Positions 62,312 to 64,000 of a stretch of DNA of 64,000 nucleotides are shown one piece after another; the stretch's first letter is position 1; every line of letters begins with the position of its first letter. Location of the stretch: assembly GCA_905182265.1 (NCBI GenBank), contig CAJJAO010000006.1:1-64000 (forward strand), written 5' to 3'. Under the pieces are notes generated by a model, which did no database searches, had not been told where the DNA came from, and was given only the letters and a program-made list of their open reading frames with translations. This DNA is from a gamma proteobacterium HTCC2207 (lineage in GTDB: Bacteria; Pseudomonadota; Gammaproteobacteria; Pseudomonadales; Porticoccaceae). The position numbers and the translations under genes were made by a program.

Positions 62312-63235
62312 ATGGCTAAAAAGATACAATATAACATTTCTGCGCTGCTGCTATTGGCTATCATCTTGATGGTGCCTGCCGTAAGCCAAGCCGCGGGCGA
62401 AGAAAAGGCTGAGACTAAGAGCAAAAACAGCACTTTTATATTAACTGTAGCTAAGCCTCTTATAGTCACCACCATTAAACCGCTGGCGATTATCGCCAAG
62501 TCTGCGGTGGGCGATGCCGCCGATGTGACCTATTTACTACCAGCCAATCAAGCGCCTCATAATTTCTCACTACCGGTATCCGCACTGAACAAAATCGCCC
62601 AAGCCGACCTAGTAATATGGGTGGGAGCCGACTTTGAAACCAGAAGCGCAAAAACCATGGCGGCATTGGCCAGTTCCAAGCTCATCACAGCCCTAGAGAC
62701 TGAGGGCCACAATGCCATTGCACAGGGCAAGCCTCACCAGCACTCCATGGAAAACGACCCGCATATTTGGCTTAACCCCCAAAGCGGCAACCGCCTAGCA
62801 GCAGAAATTCAGTCTCGCTTGGGGCTGCCGATAAAGCAGATTATCAGTGCCGAGGAAGTGACTCAGTTACGAGATACTCTAACGGCCACAATGGCATCTG
62901 CCCAGGGTAAAACCTACCTTACTCACCATGACGCCTATGGCCATTTTGCTGAAGCCTTTGGTTTGCCATTAGGACTGTCCATTAGAGATACCAGTGGTGG
63001 TGCCCAGGGCGCCAAAAGCCAATACCAGCTGCGCAAAAATATCCTCCAGGCCAATGTGAGCTGCGTATTTGTTGAGCCCCAGTACCACAATAAAGATGCC
63101 GTCATTATTGCCGCCGAATTTAGCCTGCCGCTTATTGCGCTTGACCCCCAGGGTCAGTCCCAGCCAATACATGGTAACGCCTACAGAGAATTTATCGCCG
63201 CATTAGTGGTGCAATTTAAGGCCTGTTTCCAGTAA
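62312..63235 (+). CDS. znuA: zinc ABC transporter substrate-binding protein ZnuA
   Basis: Periplasmic zinc-binding protein of ZnuABC. A signal peptide (ISALLLLAIILMVPAVSQAAG) is followed by the two-lobed fold; likely zinc ligands are in NQAPHNFSL, the His-containing loop GKPHQHSMENDPHIW and YLTHHDAYGHFAEAFG. The track start is TTG 62279; ATG 62312 gives MAKKIQYN and 307 residues. No clear ribosome-binding site was found before it, so the start is likely but unproven. Confidence 0.94.
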   Translation: MAKKIQYNISALLLLAIILMVPAVSQAAGEEKAETKSKNSTFILTVAKPLIVTTIKPLAIIAKSAVGDAADVTYLLPANQAPHNFSLPVSALNKIAQADLVIWVGADFETRSAKTMAALASSKLITALETEGHNAIAQGKPHQHSMENDPHIWLNPQSGNRLAAEIQSRLGLPIKQIISAEEVTQLRDTLTATMASAQGKTYLTHHDAYGHFAEAFGLPLGLSIRDTSGGAQGAKSQYQLRKNILQANVSCVFVEPQYHNKDAVIIAAEFSLPLIALDPQGQSQPIHGNAYREFIAALVVQFKACFQ

Positions 63236-63283
63236 ATGATGTATCCTTAAACCTTCAATTCCCATCAAAAAAGCAAGCAACCT

Positions 63284-64000
63284 ATGTCCACAAAAACACC
63301 GCTGATACTTGTCGATGGCTCCTCATACCTTTACCGAGCATTCCATGCATTGCCACCGCTGACCAATAGCAAAGGCAACCCCACTGGCGCGGTCAAAGGG
63401 GTGATCAACATGATGCGGAGGTTGCAAAAAGATTACCCAGAGAGCACCCATGTGGTGGTGTTCGACGCCAAAGGTAAAACCTTTCGCGACGACATGTACA
63501 GCGACTACAAAGCCAATCGCCCCCCCATGCCTGACGATCTGCGCTCACAGATACAGCCGATACATAAAATAATTGAAGCCATGGGTATGCCCATGTTGGT
63601 GATCGAAGGTGTCGAGGCCGACGACGTGATTGGTACTTTAGCCTTGCAAGCAACAGAAGCCGAAATGGCCGTGGTGATATCGACCGGTGACAAAGATATC
63701 GCCCAGATGGTCACTGAAGATATCGTCATGGAAAACACCATGACCAACACAGTACTGGACAGGGCAGGGGTCATTGAAAAATTCGGCATTCCTCCAGAAC
63801 TTATTATTGATTACCTAGCCCTGCTAGGCGACAAGTCCGACAACATTCCCGGTGTACCAGGAGTAGGCGAAAAAACAGCCTTAGGATTGTTACAGGGAAT
63901 AGGGGGCCTAGATGCAATCTACGATCGCCTCGACGAAGTGGCAGGCCTAGAGTTTCGTGGCGCCAAAACTATGGCTCCCAAGCTCGAAGAACACAAAGAG
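63284..64000 (+). CDS. polA: DNA polymerase I (5' part, truncated by window end)
   Basis: Not in the ORF track because it leaves the window. 239 codons are present and cover most of the N-terminal 5'-3' exonuclease domain: [54 protein letters not shown] and [18 protein letters not shown], all with the metal-binding Asp residues of the FEN family. ATG 63284 is in CCTATGTCC after AAGCAAG. The polymerase domain lies beyond the window. Confidence 0.97.
   Translation, partial: MSTKTPLILVDGSSYLYRAFHALPPLTNSKGNPTGAVKGVINMMRRLQKDYPESTHVVVFDAKGKTFRDDMYSDYKANRPPMPDDLRSQIQPIHKIIEAMGMPMLVIEGVEADDVIGTLALQATEAEMAVVISTGDKDIAQMVTEDIVMENTMTNTVLDRAGVIEKFGIPPELIIDYLALLGDKSDNIPGVPGVGEKTALGLLQGIGGLDAIYDRLDEVAGLEFRGAKTMAPKLEEHKE

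Overview
This is a 64 kb stretch of ordinary chromosome from around the replication origin of a gammaproteobacterium. Gene content and order resemble Pseudomonas and marine oligotrophic relatives (SAR92/OM60, Cellvibrionales-like): glyQS-plsC-gyrB-recF-dnaN-dnaA, rpmH-rnpA-yidD-yidC-mnmE, mnmG-rsmG-parA-parB-atpIBEFHAGDC-glmUS, trkA-rsmB-fmt-def/lysM-dprA-tsaC-hemF-aroE, and a cox cluster. The taxon is inferred from synteny; there is no rRNA or tRNA gene in the window to test it.

Layout. 1-3.3 kb (minus): galU, a lipid A-type acyltransferase, ubiC and ubiA (3' end cut by the window edge), tightly packed. 3.4-7.7 kb (plus): glyQ, glyS, a PlsC-like acyltransferase and an unannotated 57-codon basic ORF. 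7.7-13.9 kb (minus): gyrB, recF (carrying two parS-like sites), dnaN, dnaA. 13.9-14.3 kb: oriC-like region with DnaA boxes. 14.3-18.3 kb (minus): mnmE, yidC, yidD, rnpA, rpmH. 18.3-18.9 kb: AT-rich gene-free divergence zone. 18.9-34 kb (plus): mnmG, rsmG, parA, parB, the complete F1Fo ATP synthase operon, glmU, glmS. 34-39 kb: an unknown small membrane protein, a degenerate 15-nt tandem repeat, a HexR-type regulator with a candidate operator, uvrD and an orphan TRAP-type binding lipoprotein. 39-45 kb (minus): trkH, trkA, rsmB, fmt, def. 45-51 kb (plus): lysM, dprA, purE, tsaC, hemF, aroE, then a gamma-carbonic-anhydrase-like gene (minus) and yheV. 51-60 kb: an unknown 209-residue gene, then the aa3-type cytochrome oxidase and its assembly genes (coxB, coxA, ctaG, coxC, SURF1, a CxxxC protein, cyoE, SCO1). 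60-63 kb: the zinc uptake system znuBC-zur facing znuA across a Zur box. The window ends in the 5' part of polA.

How it works together: the left and centre make the replication, segregation and translation core (DnaA/DnaN/RecF/GyrB, ParABS, RnpA/RpmH/YidC, tRNA modification). The right half is energy metabolism (ATP synthase, terminal oxidase), envelope precursor supply (GlmUS, GalU) and zinc homeostasis.

I found no convincing previously undescribed multi-gene system, mobile element or CRISPR array. The two most unusual signals are (1) an apparent inversion of the rpmH-mnmE block against the usual order, which creates two candidate origin regions, and (2) recurrent degenerate short tandem duplications (15, 17, 18, about 13 and 27 nt units) at or across the 3' ends of unrelated genes, several spanning stop codons.
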